Source: Cysteiniphilum halobium (GTDB lineage Bacteria; Pseudomonadota; Gammaproteobacteria; Francisellales; Francisellaceae). From it: DNA of 64,000 nt. Below are positions 54,183 to 62,881 of the stretch, in pieces. Positions within the stretch are counted from its first letter, which is position 1. Each line of letters starts with the position of its first letter. The translations under genes and the position numbers were made by a program. The notes under the pieces are model-generated. The model was not told the origin of the DNA and did no database searches. It saw only the letters and a program-made list of their open reading frames with translations. The DNA is taken from the NCBI RefSeq assembly GCF_003574425.1, contig NZ_KZ984540.1:25421-89420 (forward strand), given 5' to 3'.

Positions 54183-55259
54183 ATGACATCATTACATAAT
54201 TCTCATTCAGAAAAATCTAAGCAATATAAGGCGGTTTCGCTTATTTCCGGTGGTTTAGACTCTATGTTGGCGACCAAAGTGATTGCTGATCAAGGAATTC
54301 ATGTGGAGGGTATTAACTTTTTCACTGGGTTTTGTGTCGAAGGACATACGCATGCTATTCGTAAAAAGGATCAAAGCAAAGAAAAGCGTAATAACGCATT
54401 ATGGGTGGCCGAGCAACTTGGGATAAAACTACATATTATCGATGTAATTGAAGAGTACAAAGATGTGCTATTAAATCCCAAATATGGCTATGGTGCTAAT
54501 ATGAACCCGTGTTTGGATTGTAAGATTTTCATGGTTAAAAAAGCCAAAGAATGGGCGCTAGAAAATGGTTTTGATTTCATTATTACTGGTGAGGTGATTG
54601 GCCAGCGTCCGATGTCTCAACGTAAAGACACAATGCCTGTTATTCAAAAGCAATCAGGTGTTGATGATCTGTTACTGCGTCCATTATGTGCTAAAAACCT
54701 ACCAGAAACCAAACCTGAGCGCGAAGGTTGGGTTGACCGTGAGAAACTATTTGGTTTTCATGGGCGCAATCGAACGCCACAGTTTGAATTGGCAAGTTCC
54801 TATGGTTTTGTTGATTATGCAACACCTGCCGGTGGTTGTTGCTTTCTAACAGATAAGCAATACTCAGATAAGCTGGTTGATTTGTGGAAAGGGCGTAATG
54901 ACAAGCGTGATTATGACTTTGATGACATTATGTTGCTAAAAGTAGGTAGACATTTGCGTCCAAAGCCTGAGTTTAAGTTGATTATTGCCCGCGAAGAAGG
55001 TGAGAATAACTTCCTAAATGGATACAAGCGTCAATTTCCGCATATTACCGTTGAAAGCCATGGTGGACCATTAACTTTGATTGATGGCAGTTTTGATCCT
55101 CAAGATGAATCATTTGTCGCAAGAATCATTGCACGTTTCTCACAAGGGCGAAATGCAGATGAAGTGACTGTACGTTTTGCCTATCCTGATGGTGTTGCGC
55201 GTGAGCATACTGTTAAGCCCTTTAATATTGATGAAGTAGAGCAAGCGTGGTATGTCTGA
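54183..55259 (+). CDS. PP-loop ATPase of the tRNA thiolation type
   Basis: 358-residue protein with the ATP-pyrophosphatase PP-loop SGGLDSML near residues 22-29 and a CxxC in NPCLDCK near 107-113, as in MnmA/TtuA/ThiI-type tRNA thiolases, which adenylate a uridine and insert sulfur. It lacks a THUMP domain and is not MnmA in overall sequence. A conserved GGCCFLTDKQYSDKL near 219-233 supplies another Cys pair. The C-terminal 110 residues form a separate domain without known motif. It overlaps a TusA-like sulfur carrier gene, which implies sulfur relay. Target nucleoside not readable. Confidence 0.8.
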   Translation: MTSLHNSHSEKSKQYKAVSLISGGLDSMLATKVIADQGIHVEGINFFTGFCVEGHTHAIRKKDQSKEKRNNALWVAEQLGIKLHIIDVIEEYKDVLLNPKYGYGANMNPCLDCKIFMVKKAKEWALENGFDFIITGEVIGQRPMSQRKDTMPVIQKQSGVDDLLLRPLCAKNLPETKPEREGWVDREKLFGFHGRNRTPQFELASSYGFVDYATPAGGCCFLTDKQYSDKLVDLWKGRNDKRDYDFDDIMLLKVGRHLRPKPEFKLIIAREEGENNFLNGYKRQFPHITVESHGGPLTLIDGSFDPQDESFVARIIARFSQGRNADEVTVRFAYPDGVAREHTVKPFNIDEVEQAWYV

Positions 55260-55483
55260 TGGAAATTAACCTTGAATTAGATTTGCGTCGCTTATTATGT
55301 CCGATGCCCGTGATTAAAACACAAAATGCCTTAAAAAAAATGGGTAAAGGCGAACACTTAAAGGTGATATGCACGGATCCCGGTGTCAAGCATGATATTC
55401 CTGCTTGGTGTAAGATCAATGGTTATGATATCTTAGAACAGTTTAACATAGATAATGAATTTATTTTTGTAATTAAGGCATAA
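55259..55483 (+). CDS. TusA-family sulfur carrier protein
   Basis: 74-residue sulfurtransferase of the TusA/SirA/YedF family. The active cysteine lies in the family motif LDLRRLLCPMPVIKTQNALK (CPxP). The ATG overlaps the TGA of the PP-loop gene (TGATG), so the two are translated together and probably act as donor and acceptor of sulfur. A second cysteine pair (VICTDPG and PAWCKING) is as in other members. It may serve this PP-loop enzyme specifically rather than be the general TusA. Confidence 0.88.
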   Translation: MEINLELDLRRLLCPMPVIKTQNALKKMGKGEHLKVICTDPGVKHDIPAWCKINGYDILEQFNIDNEFIFVIKA

Positions 55484-55486
55484 CAA

Positions 55487-55675
55487 ATGGATCAAGGTTT
55501 ATTAAGTATTTTAGTGTGTCCTGAGTGTCAATCATCATTGATATACGATAAGCAAAACAAAATGCTTATATGTAAAGCGGATAAATTGGCTTATCCTATT
55601 ATTGATGGTGTGCCGCGAATGCTGTTGGAAGAAGCGAAAAAACTAACACTGGAAGAAGTAAAACACTATGGGTAA
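55487..55675 (+). CDS. ycaR: Trm112-like/YcaR zinc-ribbon protein (UPF0434)
   Basis: 62-residue protein of the Trm112/YcaR family. Two cysteines in LVCPECQ and the single ICKADKLAYPIIDGVPRML block match the family; the second zinc pair is incomplete. YcaR is commonly next to kdsB, as here: its end overlaps the kdsB start by 8 bases. It starts 3 bases after the TusA-like stop. Function not established in bacteria. Confidence 0.85.
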   Translation: MDQGLLSILVCPECQSSLIYDKQNKMLICKADKLAYPIIDGVPRMLLEEAKKLTLEEVKHYG

Positions 55676-56432
55676 GCGCCATATTATTATCCCTGCGCGT
55701 CTTAAATCCAGTCGTCTTGCCAACAAGTTGCTGCTTGATTTGGCAGGTAAACCTATTATTGAGCATGTTTATGAACGAGCATTGCAATGCGGGTTTGAAC
55801 AAGTCGTGATTGCGACGGATAGTGAGGAAATTCAAAAAATAGCACATAGTTTTGGCGCTACAGTATGTATGACGGCAGCAGATCATCAATCAGGTACTGA
55901 TCGCTTAGCTGAAGCGGTACAAAAATTAGCAATTGCTGATGAGGATATCATCGTTAATATTCAAGGAGATGAGCCATTAATCCCCGTGGAAAATGTTATT
56001 CAAACAGCAGATTTGTTGGCAGATCGATCACAAGCCATGATGGCGACTTTGTGTGAGCAAATTGCTGATGAAAGTGAGGTACATGATCCAAATTGTGTAA
56101 AAGTCGTCTTTAATCGTGAGCAATATGCGTTATATTTTTCAAGAGCACCAATTCCATGGCAGCGCAGTGTGTTTGATCAAGAGAAAATTAAGCTTGGAGA
56201 GCATTATCGTCATATTGGTTTATATGCTTATCGCGCAGGATTTCTAAAGATATATACGCAAATGGAAAAAAGTCCATTAGAGCAAATCGAGTCCTTAGAG
56301 CAATTACGTGTGTTATGGCATAATCAAAAAATTGCAATTGCTGAAGCAAGGATTTCAACGCCCCCTGGAGTTGATACACAAGCGGATTTAGACAAGATAA
56401 GGAAGATGTATGACAGCTTTTGTGCTCGATAA
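55668..56432 (+). CDS. kdsB: 3-deoxy-manno-octulosonate cytidylyltransferase KdsB
   Basis: 254-residue CMP-KDO synthetase that activates KDO for LPS core assembly. Nucleotide-binding start HIIIPARLKSSRLANKLLLDLAGKPII near 4-31, VVIATDSEEI near 47-56, the metal site IVNIQGDEPLIP near 96-107 and HIGLYAYRAGFL near 184-195. Length and motifs are complete. It overlaps ycaR upstream and the HIT gene downstream (23 bases), so these are one transcript. Confidence 0.96.
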   Translation: MGKRHIIIPARLKSSRLANKLLLDLAGKPIIEHVYERALQCGFEQVVIATDSEEIQKIAHSFGATVCMTAADHQSGTDRLAEAVQKLAIADEDIIVNIQGDEPLIPVENVIQTADLLADRSQAMMATLCEQIADESEVHDPNCVKVVFNREQYALYFSRAPIPWQRSVFDQEKIKLGEHYRHIGLYAYRAGFLKIYTQMEKSPLEQIESLEQLRVLWHNQKIAIAEARISTPPGVDTQADLDKIRKMYDSFCAR

Positions 56433-56811
56433 AGCTCTGGCTGATTCTAGTAGTCTAATCAAAGATTTTGGTGATGTTCAATTACGATTATCAAACAATG
56501 CACTTGTGACTTGGCTTATAATTGTGCCTAAAGTGACGGCAATTGAATGGTTTGAGCTTGATATGGATATGCAGCTAAGAGTCAATGCCTTGATCAATAC
56601 ATTATCCCGCTTTCTAAAAGAGGATTTACACGTCGATAAGGTCAATGTTGCCACAATTGGCAATGTCGTATCACAAATGCATATTCATGTAATCGGACGT
56701 AAAAAAGACGATTTTTGTTGGCCGGATGTGGTGTGGGGGAAAAGTGAAATCCAAACTTATTTGGCGCATGAAAAGGATCGGATTATTTCAAGCTTGCTAA
56801 AGTTTATTTAA
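56410..56811 (+). CDS. HIT-family (histidine triad) protein
   Basis: 133-residue HIT-superfamily protein. The triad region reads QMHIHVIGRKKDDFCWP near 90-106; the third His of the HxHxH motif is replaced, as in a known bacterial subgroup with HxHxxxR. It may be a nucleotide hydrolase or transferase. It overlaps the kdsB end by 23 bases and faces the convergent LysR gene, 4 bases away. Confidence 0.85.
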   Translation: MTAFVLDKALADSSSLIKDFGDVQLRLSNNALVTWLIIVPKVTAIEWFELDMDMQLRVNALINTLSRFLKEDLHVDKVNVATIGNVVSQMHIHVIGRKKDDFCWPDVVWGKSEIQTYLAHEKDRIISSLLKFI

Positions 56812-56815
56812 GCTT

Positions 56816-57706
56816 TTATCCGCTGTCGAAATAACGCGAAAAAATATCTATAAAATGCCTCACTTTAGGGAGGACGATAGGATCCTTTTTGTAGAAGATG
56901 TACAAGTCAATCTCTGGATTATATTCATTTGATAAAATCTCAACGAGTTGGTTGTTTTTAATTTCACTTTCAACAAAATATTCGTGGAATTGTGCCACAC
57001 CTAAACTTTTGATAGTCGCTTTTTTAATGAACTCCATATCATTGATCATCATGGCAATGTTGAGATGTTCAATTTCCTCAGCTCCTCGAATTAAGTGTGG
57101 ACGTCCAGCATGTTTTATAAATTGATGAGGCTTTCTTAATAGCTCTGTGAGTGTTTTAGGTAAGCCATGCTTTTTAATATAATCAGGTGATGCGCATAAG
57201 ATATCCCGAGTCGTCATGATTTTTCGTGCGATGATATTTTCTTGCATGATCCAGCTGGAACCAAAGATGATGTCAATAGAAAAATCATTGAAATGAATGG
57301 GGCGTTCATGATGAATTAGCTCTATTTGTACATGAGGGAATTTTTGTCGATAAATAATAATAACTGGCAGTAGAAATTTCTCATAAGACATCGGATTGCA
57401 GTTTATCTTAAGCACGCCGTTTGGTGTGTCATTGATATGCTCAATAATTTCTTTTGCTATATCAATTTCAACAATGACTTTATTAAATTGTTGATAAAGG
57501 GTGTGTCCTTCTGAAGTTGGTTTCACACTTCTTGTAGTACGCATCAAAAGTGCTGTACCGATGCTTACTTCAAGTTGTCGAATAGTCTTGCTAATTGCAG
57601 CGGGGCTAACACCCAAGTGTTTGGCAGCTTTGCTAAATGAACCAAGCCGCACGACAGTTATAAAAGCTTCCATATTGCTTAATGAAAGAGAATAGTGATC
57701 AGGCAT
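56816..57706 (-). CDS. LysR-type transcriptional regulator, divergent from the MFS gene
   Basis: 296-residue LysR regulator. Winged helix-turn-helix about 12-70 (MEAFITVVRLGSFSKAAKHL, then GVSPAAISKTIRQLE) and an effector-binding half of about 200 residues with GVLKINCNPMSYEKFLLPVI near 95-114. I start at the ATG at 57706, with GGAG 9 bases upstream, instead of the longer frame to 57736. It is divergently placed from an MFS transporter, the classic position for control of the neighbour. The 198-base intergenic gap would hold its operator. Ligand unknown. Confidence 0.9.
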   Translation of the reverse strand: MPDHYSLSLSNMEAFITVVRLGSFSKAAKHLGVSPAAISKTIRQLEVSIGTALLMRTTRSVKPTSEGHTLYQQFNKVIVEIDIAKEIIEHINDTPNGVLKINCNPMSYEKFLLPVIIIYRQKFPHVQIELIHHERPIHFNDFSIDIIFGSSWIMQENIIARKIMTTRDILCASPDYIKKHGLPKTLTELLRKPHQFIKHAGRPHLIRGAEEIEHLNIAMMINDMEFIKKATIKSLGVAQFHEYFVESEIKNNQLVEILSNEYNPEIDLYIFYKKDPIVLPKVRHFIDIFSRYFDSG

Positions 57707-57844
57707 TATTGAGGACTCCGCTTTTACGAGAGGCATTTGCTAAGGACATTATATTGCTAATGCATAGATCTTATAAAGTTCAATCTGGTTGATTTTAATT
57801 GAAATTGTTAACCAGTAGTTAAAAATGATTAACTTTTATTGAGA

Positions 57845-57873
57845 TTATCATAAGAGAGGTTTTACTCTATAAT
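57845..57873 (+). promoter_or_regulatory. Candidate promoter of the MFS transporter gene
   Basis: TTATCA (57845-57850), 17-base spacer, perfect TATAAT (57868-57873). The -10 overlaps an in-frame ATG at 57872, so that ATG cannot be the start of translation if this promoter is used; this supports the GTG at 57905. It lies in the gap shared with the divergent LysR gene. Confidence 0.5.
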
Positions 57874-57904
57874 GGAGAGATCAACAATAATAGAGGTGAG
57901 ATTT

Positions 57905-59104
57905 GTGCGTTTAAACGAAGTTCAATTTGCGCTGGTTTGTTTTCTTATTGTGCCGATGTCAGGTTTGTGTATTGATTTATATGCACCCTCTTTACCAGCG
58001 ATTGCCAGTGCTTTTGCTGTCTCAGAGGTGCTAGCCAAATATTCTATATCATTTTATTTATTATCATTTGGTGTTTTTCAGTTATTCGCCGGCCCTATTA
58101 CAGATAGATTTGGCAGGAAAAAACCAATACTTATTGGGTTAATTGGTTTTGTCCTTGTTTCCTATATTATGACGTTATTAACAAATTTTTATTTGTTCTT
58201 ATTATTCAGAGTGTTGCAGGGTGCTTTTATTTCATTAGTAGGTGTTAGTGCCAGAGCAATTATTCCAGATGTTTTCACAGGCAGTGAATATAAGAAGATG
58301 ATAAATTATATGACGATAATATGGGCATTAGGACCTATAATTGCTCCATTTATTGGGGGGTACTTGCAGCATTATTTAGGTTGGAAGTCACCTTTTTATT
58401 TTCTGAGCATTTATGGGGTAGTCATGTGCTTGCTAACAATTTCTATGTATCGAGAAACCATTAAGCAAAAAACGCAGCTTTCGTTAAAGTCAATTTTTAT
58501 GGGATATGTTGAGATGGCATGCCATAGTAGGTTTGCATTAGGCACGATATGTTTAGGATTACTGTATTCCTTTCTTGTTATCTTTAGTGTTGTTGGTGTA
58601 TTTGTGATTGAAAATACTTTAGGGTATTCATCAATTACGTTTGGGAAGACAGCGCTTTTAATGGGATTTGGTTGGTTTATCGGGAATATGCTCAATCGAT
58701 TTTTTTTGCATTATAGTGAAACATTTAATCTCTATAAAATGTATATTGCAATGCCTGTTTCAATTCTATCGTGTATTGTTTTGGTATTGCTTCCACTTAT
58801 ATTTGGTCAGCATTTATGGATGTTGTGTGTATTTATGTTTATCAGTATGTTGACTGGAGGGGTTGTCTTTCCTAATTTTTTTGCGCTTTGCATTAGTTTT
58901 TTTGCCCATAAAGCAGGCAGCGCAAATGCATTTATGGGTGCATGCTTTATTTTGTTATCAAGTATTTGTACCTTTATTTTTGGCGGGGTTGGGATTAGGT
59001 CGATAAGCGCATTAGCGAGTGTTGTTTTAATTTTTTCTGTTATTTGCTTAATTCTAATAATTTTCTTATTTTCTTTGGATAAGAAAGCAAAAAATCACAA
59101 ATAA
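57905..59104 (+). CDS. MFS drug-resistance-type transporter (Bcr/CflA family)
   Basis: 399-residue major facilitator with twelve membrane segments. The family loop between TM2 and TM3 is GPITDRFGRKKPILIGLIGF near 62-81, and TM1 holds the Bcr/CflA-type MSGLCIDLYAPSLPAIA near 16-32. Proton-driven export of small molecules is expected; the substrate is unknown. I favour GTG at 57905, with GAGGTG upstream, over ATG at 57872, because a good -10 box overlaps the latter. Followed after 47 bases by an amidohydrolase and controlled by the divergent LysR gene, probably. Confidence 0.85.
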   Translation: MRLNEVQFALVCFLIVPMSGLCIDLYAPSLPAIASAFAVSEVLAKYSISFYLLSFGVFQLFAGPITDRFGRKKPILIGLIGFVLVSYIMTLLTNFYLFLLFRVLQGAFISLVGVSARAIIPDVFTGSEYKKMINYMTIIWALGPIIAPFIGGYLQHYLGWKSPFYFLSIYGVVMCLLTISMYRETIKQKTQLSLKSIFMGYVEMACHSRFALGTICLGLLYSFLVIFSVVGVFVIENTLGYSSITFGKTALLMGFGWFIGNMLNRFFLHYSETFNLYKMYIAMPVSILSCIVLVLLPLIFGQHLWMLCVFMFISMLTGGVVFPNFFALCISFFAHKAGSANAFMGACFILLSSICTFIFGGVGIRSISALASVVLIFSVICLILIIFLFSLDKKAKNHK

Positions 59105-59151
59105 AAGCGTATAAGTTAAGTATTAGGTGAGAACTAAAAAGGGGTATATGA

Positions 59152-60423
59152 ATGTCTACGAATAATTTTACATTAATTAAAAATGCAAGAGTTATGAAAG
59201 AAGATTGCAGTGGATATGTAGATGGTAAAATGATTTTAATAAAAGATAATCAAATTGATGCAATAAGCACGGATTTCCCTACAAATCTTCATGCTAATAT
59301 AATTGATGCTGATAATAAAGTAGTGATGCCTGGTTTGATTGATGCCCACTCTCACATCACAGGGCTAAATCTTACACCCAAAAACAGGGATGCAAGTGAT
59401 GAAGAAATAACTGTATATGCAGAACAATATTTAAAAAATACATTACTATCAGGTTTTACAACAATTCGTGAAGCAGGCGGGGCTGATTATCCCATAGTAA
59501 AATTACTCCGATCTGGGAAAATAATAGGGCCTAGAGCATATATTTCAGGAAAAGCTTTAACAATGACTGGAGGTGGTGCTGATTTTCGAAATCTTGAAGA
59601 AGTTAATGATCCTTGTGGTTGTATTGGGCCGCATTCCGTTCTTTCTAAGATAGCTGATGGTGTACCAGAGGTTACAAAAGCGGTAAGAGAAGAGCTTAGG
59701 AAAGGTGCAAATCAGATAAAAGTATTCGTTTCTGGTGGCGTGGTCTTTCCATCAGCGGCACATGCAACACAATATGAATATTCACTAGAAGAATTAAAAG
59801 CAATTGTGCGTGAAGCAAGTGCCAGAAACACTTATGTAATGGCACATGCCTATTCTGATGAGTCAGTTAAAATGGCTCTTGAGGCAGGAGTCAGATCAAT
59901 TGAGCATGCTAATTTTATTAAAGAAGAGACTATGATGCTGATGGCTCAAAAAGATGTTTATTATGATCCAACTTTTATTTCACTAATTCAGAGAGTGGAA
60001 ACTGCTCAAAAAGAAAACTTAAGTCCATCAATTGTAGAGAACCTGAAACATACGATTGAGAGAGGAAAGGAGGTCTACCAATGGGCAAAAAAATATCGTG
60101 TGCCAATTTTGCTAGGAACTGATTTATGGGGACCAGATGCTCAGCCTTATCAGGTTAGAGAAATTTCTGAGCGTGCTCAATTTGATAGTTTACAAAATAT
60201 TATTACATCAGCAACACTCAATAATGCCAAGGTGCTTGGAGAAGATGGGAAGCTTGGTGTTATAAAGGAGGGTGCATATGCTGACCTACTAATTGTGGCT
60301 GGAGATCCCTTGTCAGATCCAGAGCTTTTTCAGAATAAGAATAATTTATCTTTAATTATGGTAAATGGCATCATTCATAAGAACATACTTGAATCAATGA
60401 CAATTGACTTAGAACATTCATAG
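59152..60423 (+). CDS. Metal-dependent amidohydrolase, prolidase/imidazolonepropionase-like
   Basis: 423-residue cytosolic amidohydrolase with a complete binuclear metal set: His66 and His68 (DAHSH), Lys190 (IKVFVSGG, likely carboxylated), His232 (MAHAYSD), His252 (IEHANF) and Asp324 (LLGTDLWG). The Lys bridge and the GGV sequence resemble the prolidase-like/Xaa-Pro amidohydrolases more than urease-type enzymes. No signal peptide. GGGG lies 7 bases before the ATG; another ATG at 59148 in a different frame opens only a few codons. It probably shares a transcript with the MFS gene, suggesting breakdown or export of one compound. Confidence 0.88.
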   Translation: MSTNNFTLIKNARVMKEDCSGYVDGKMILIKDNQIDAISTDFPTNLHANIIDADNKVVMPGLIDAHSHITGLNLTPKNRDASDEEITVYAEQYLKNTLLSGFTTIREAGGADYPIVKLLRSGKIIGPRAYISGKALTMTGGGADFRNLEEVNDPCGCIGPHSVLSKIADGVPEVTKAVREELRKGANQIKVFVSGGVVFPSAAHATQYEYSLEELKAIVREASARNTYVMAHAYSDESVKMALEAGVRSIEHANFIKEETMMLMAQKDVYYDPTFISLIQRVETAQKENLSPSIVENLKHTIERGKEVYQWAKKYRVPILLGTDLWGPDAQPYQVREISERAQFDSLQNIITSATLNNAKVLGEDGKLGVIKEGAYADLLIVAGDPLSDPELFQNKNNLSLIMVNGIIHKNILESMTIDLEHS

Positions 60424-60449
60424 TTTGTTAAGCGTAAAAAATAATTGTT

Positions 60450-61109
60450 CTATGCCTTTCTTAACTTACCATAATGATAAATGATTTCAAGATGCTTGGA
60501 GCGTGACATCATACCTGGGTTAGTACCCTTATCACCCTCAGGAATTGGTTTATTAATGTCTTTGAAATAGCTTTGCCATTCAGGCAGAGTTTGCCCATTT
60601 TGTTTAAAAGTCATCGTGTTAAGTGCGAAGATCGGTGTGTTGTTATTGCTTAACATAAAAGCATCATAGATTAACTGTGAGCAGTAAAACGTTTTAAGCT
60701 CATTGTTGTAGCTAAAGTCATTGTTATAAGGACGTCTTTGCCATGATAATGCATAGCTAATCGCCTTTTTAATTAGCGGTTGGTATTGTGCATTTAAGCG
60801 TCCGACCATCACGCGAGGTTTACTATCTTCATCAACGCTGCGCATTAAAAAATCATGCAGAGAGGTCAAGTGTACTGATTTACCAATGGCTTCAATAATT
60901 TCAGGTTTGCCTTTAATAAAAACAAGCATACCGACGTGTGACACCTGTGTGTTTCCATAACCATAGGTTACATTGGTGATTGCGTTACATAATTTGCCAC
61001 AATTTAAATCCTGAAAGAATAAATCTCCTGCTTTAGGACTGTAGCTAAAAGCAAACTGAGTTATGATTAATAGCATAAGAGTCAGTTTAAAATGGTAAAA
61101 TATTTTCAT
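60450..61109 (-). CDS. Exported permuted NlpC/P60 (YiiX-like) protein
   Basis: 219-residue secreted papain-fold protein of the YiiX/YebB group. Signal peptide about 1-22 (FKLTLMLLIITQFAFS), a PKAGDLFFQDLNCG start, His in QVSHVGMLVFIKG near 56-68 and the catalytic Cys in FYCSQLIYDAFM near 140-151, the permuted order. Acts in the periplasm or outside; the substrate could be peptide, lipid or peptidoglycan. It is the exported relative of the protein at 24586. It ends 27 bases from the convergent amidohydrolase. Confidence 0.8.
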   Translation of the reverse strand: MKIFYHFKLTLMLLIITQFAFSYSPKAGDLFFQDLNCGKLCNAITNVTYGYGNTQVSHVGMLVFIKGKPEIIEAIGKSVHLTSLHDFLMRSVDEDSKPRVMVGRLNAQYQPLIKKAISYALSWQRRPYNNDFSYNNELKTFYCSQLIYDAFMLSNNNTPIFALNTMTFKQNGQTLPEWQSYFKDINKPIPEGDKGTNPGMMSRSKHLEIIYHYGKLRKA

Positions 61110-61239
61110 GTCAGTCGTTAGTTTTTTGAAAACTTAATTGCTTGTTATACCAGAATATTTTGTCGATTGGTATTTTATGTTTTATTGATGGCGAGTTTTG
61201 TTACAATGTTGGAAATTCTTTCAAAACGGAAAAACCATT

Positions 61240-62013
61240 ATGCTAAGCCTTATCTCACCCGCAAAAAGTCAGGACTTTAGTCAGAATGCACCAACAGGTC
61301 TCACTAGTAAAGTATTATTTGCTGAGCAAATTACTCAGCTTGTGGATAAGCTTAAACATTACACACCAGATGAGTTTGCGTGTTTAATGAAAATATCCCC
61401 CAAGCTGGCTGAAGGTGTTTTTGATATGTATATAAACTTTGATAGTAAACACTATGGTAAAGACAATGCCAAGCAGGCGCTATTTGCTTTTACAGGAGAT
61501 GTTTATCGAGGGTTGAATGCATTGACCTTATCACCAGCACAAATCAATTATGCACAAGAGCATTTGTTGATGATATCGGGCTTATATGGGCTGATTCGAC
61601 CATTGGATTTAATTCAGGCATATCGTTTGGAAATGGGGACCAAGTTTTATATTGATGGTGTACTGTTATACGATTTTTGGCGAGAAACTTTAACACAGAA
61701 ACTAAACGACATTATTAAGGCGCATAATCACCAAGCGATCGTTAATTTGGCATCAAATGAATATAGTAAAGCGATTGATAAGAAAATGATTAAAACAACA
61801 TGGCTTGAGGTGGATTTTAAGGAATTTCATAAAGGTAAATATCAAACCATTGCACTTTTTGCCAAGCGTGCGCGCGGTAAAATGGTGCGTTATATTATTG
61901 ATCATAATATTAATAATGTAGAGGCGCTTAAGGGCTTTGATTATGATGGTTATGTCTTTAATCCAGAGTTTTCGCGTGACAAATCATTTTGTTTTACTCG
62001 AGTCAAACCATGA
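61240..62013 (+). CDS. yaaA: YaaA family peroxide stress protein (UPF0246)
   Basis: 257-residue protein of the YaaA family, which in E. coli limits free iron during peroxide stress. It has the typical opening LSLISPAKSQDF near 2-13, FTGDVYRGLNALTLSP near 74-89, LLMISGLYGLIRPLDLIQAYRLEMGTK near 101-128 and GKMVRYII near 208. The start at 61240 gives the standard N-terminus; a frame extension to 61198 is unneeded. Its end overlaps the rlmH start by 4 bases. Confidence 0.93.
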   Translation: MLSLISPAKSQDFSQNAPTGLTSKVLFAEQITQLVDKLKHYTPDEFACLMKISPKLAEGVFDMYINFDSKHYGKDNAKQALFAFTGDVYRGLNALTLSPAQINYAQEHLLMISGLYGLIRPLDLIQAYRLEMGTKFYIDGVLLYDFWRETLTQKLNDIIKAHNHQAIVNLASNEYSKAIDKKMIKTTWLEVDFKEFHKGKYQTIALFAKRARGKMVRYIIDHNINNVEALKGFDYDGYVFNPEFSRDKSFCFTRVKP

Positions 62014-62480
62014 AGATTAAATTACTTGCCTTAGGTGAGAAAATGCCTGCGTGGGTGCAAGAGGGTGTTAATGAATATCAAAAACGATTAACCGGATCCT
62101 CAATTCAGCTACAAGTTATTGAATTACCAATTGCCAAGCGTACAAAAACGGGCTCTGTTGATGCTTGGTTGGCACAGGAGGCGAAAACAACATTGTCCAA
62201 ACTAAATGAGCAGGATCATTTGGTTATTTTAGATGTACAGTCAAAGCTTATCAGCACTGATGCGTTTGCGCAAAGAATGGAAAGCTGGCAGCAAAATACG
62301 CCAAATATTGCGATTTTAATCGGAGGTCCAGATGGTATCGATGATTCGATTAAGCGCTTAGCAAAGGAGAAAATCTCTCTCTCGAAGATGACGTTCCCAC
62401 ATCCGCTGGTACGCATTATTTTTGTTGAGCAGATCTATCGCGCGTGGACAATTTTACAAGGTCATCCTTATCACAAATAG
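62010..62480 (+). CDS. rlmH: 23S rRNA (pseudouridine1915-N3)-methyltransferase RlmH
   Basis: 156-residue SPOUT-fold methyltransferase of 23S rRNA helix 69. Diagnostic blocks are IKLLALGEKMPAWVQEGVNEY at 3-23, the knot IAILIGGPDGI near 98-108 and the C-terminal SKMTFPHPLVRIIFVEQIYRAWTI near 124-147. Length matches E. coli (155). The ATG at 62010 overlaps the yaaA stop (ATGA). It runs into a convergent ORF by 10 bases. Confidence 0.96.
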   Translation: MKIKLLALGEKMPAWVQEGVNEYQKRLTGSSIQLQVIELPIAKRTKTGSVDAWLAQEAKTTLSKLNEQDHLVILDVQSKLISTDAFAQRMESWQQNTPNIAILIGGPDGIDDSIKRLAKEKISLSKMTFPHPLVRIIFVEQIYRAWTILQGHPYHK

Positions 62481-62770
62481 CGAATTGCTGAGAAATAATG
62501 ATGAAATATGTTTAATACATTCTCAGGGTTTTGTTCGCATTCCTCATAAATGAAATCAAGGTTTTTAGGAAAATGTAAAATCTTCTTTTTGGTAACAGAC
62601 TCAAGCCAGCCGTGGATATTAAGCTCTTCAGGGTAGGTTGCTGACATTTCAAGATAGCTAAAGGTAATACCATCATCTGAATAAGAAATATAGATGATTG
62701 TTAGTTGTCCTTTGTGATCTCGGATTTTGATCGGTAGTTTGAGGGTATCATCTTCGTTAGCTAACTTCAT
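62471..62770 (-). CDS. Hypothetical small protein
   Basis: 99 residues, soluble and acidic, with no signal peptide, no membrane span and no recognised motif. Sequence such as TIIYISYSDDGITFSYLEM and NPENVLNIFHHYFSAIRYL suggests a small alpha/beta fold. GAAAGA precedes the ATG. Its end overlaps the rlmH stop by 10 bases. It could be a true gene given normal composition, but I can offer no function. Confidence 0.5.
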   Translation of the reverse strand: MKLANEDDTLKLPIKIRDHKGQLTIIYISYSDDGITFSYLEMSATYPEELNIHGWLESVTKKKILHFPKNLDFIYEECEQNPENVLNIFHHYFSAIRYL

Positions 62771-62881
62771 ATATCTTTCAGTGATTTACTATTGGGTTAA
62801 AGTCTAACAGGTATTTTAATACATGCAAATTAAGCAATTATCTTAAGTGGGTGTATGTCTGAAAAAAACATCTAGATATCT

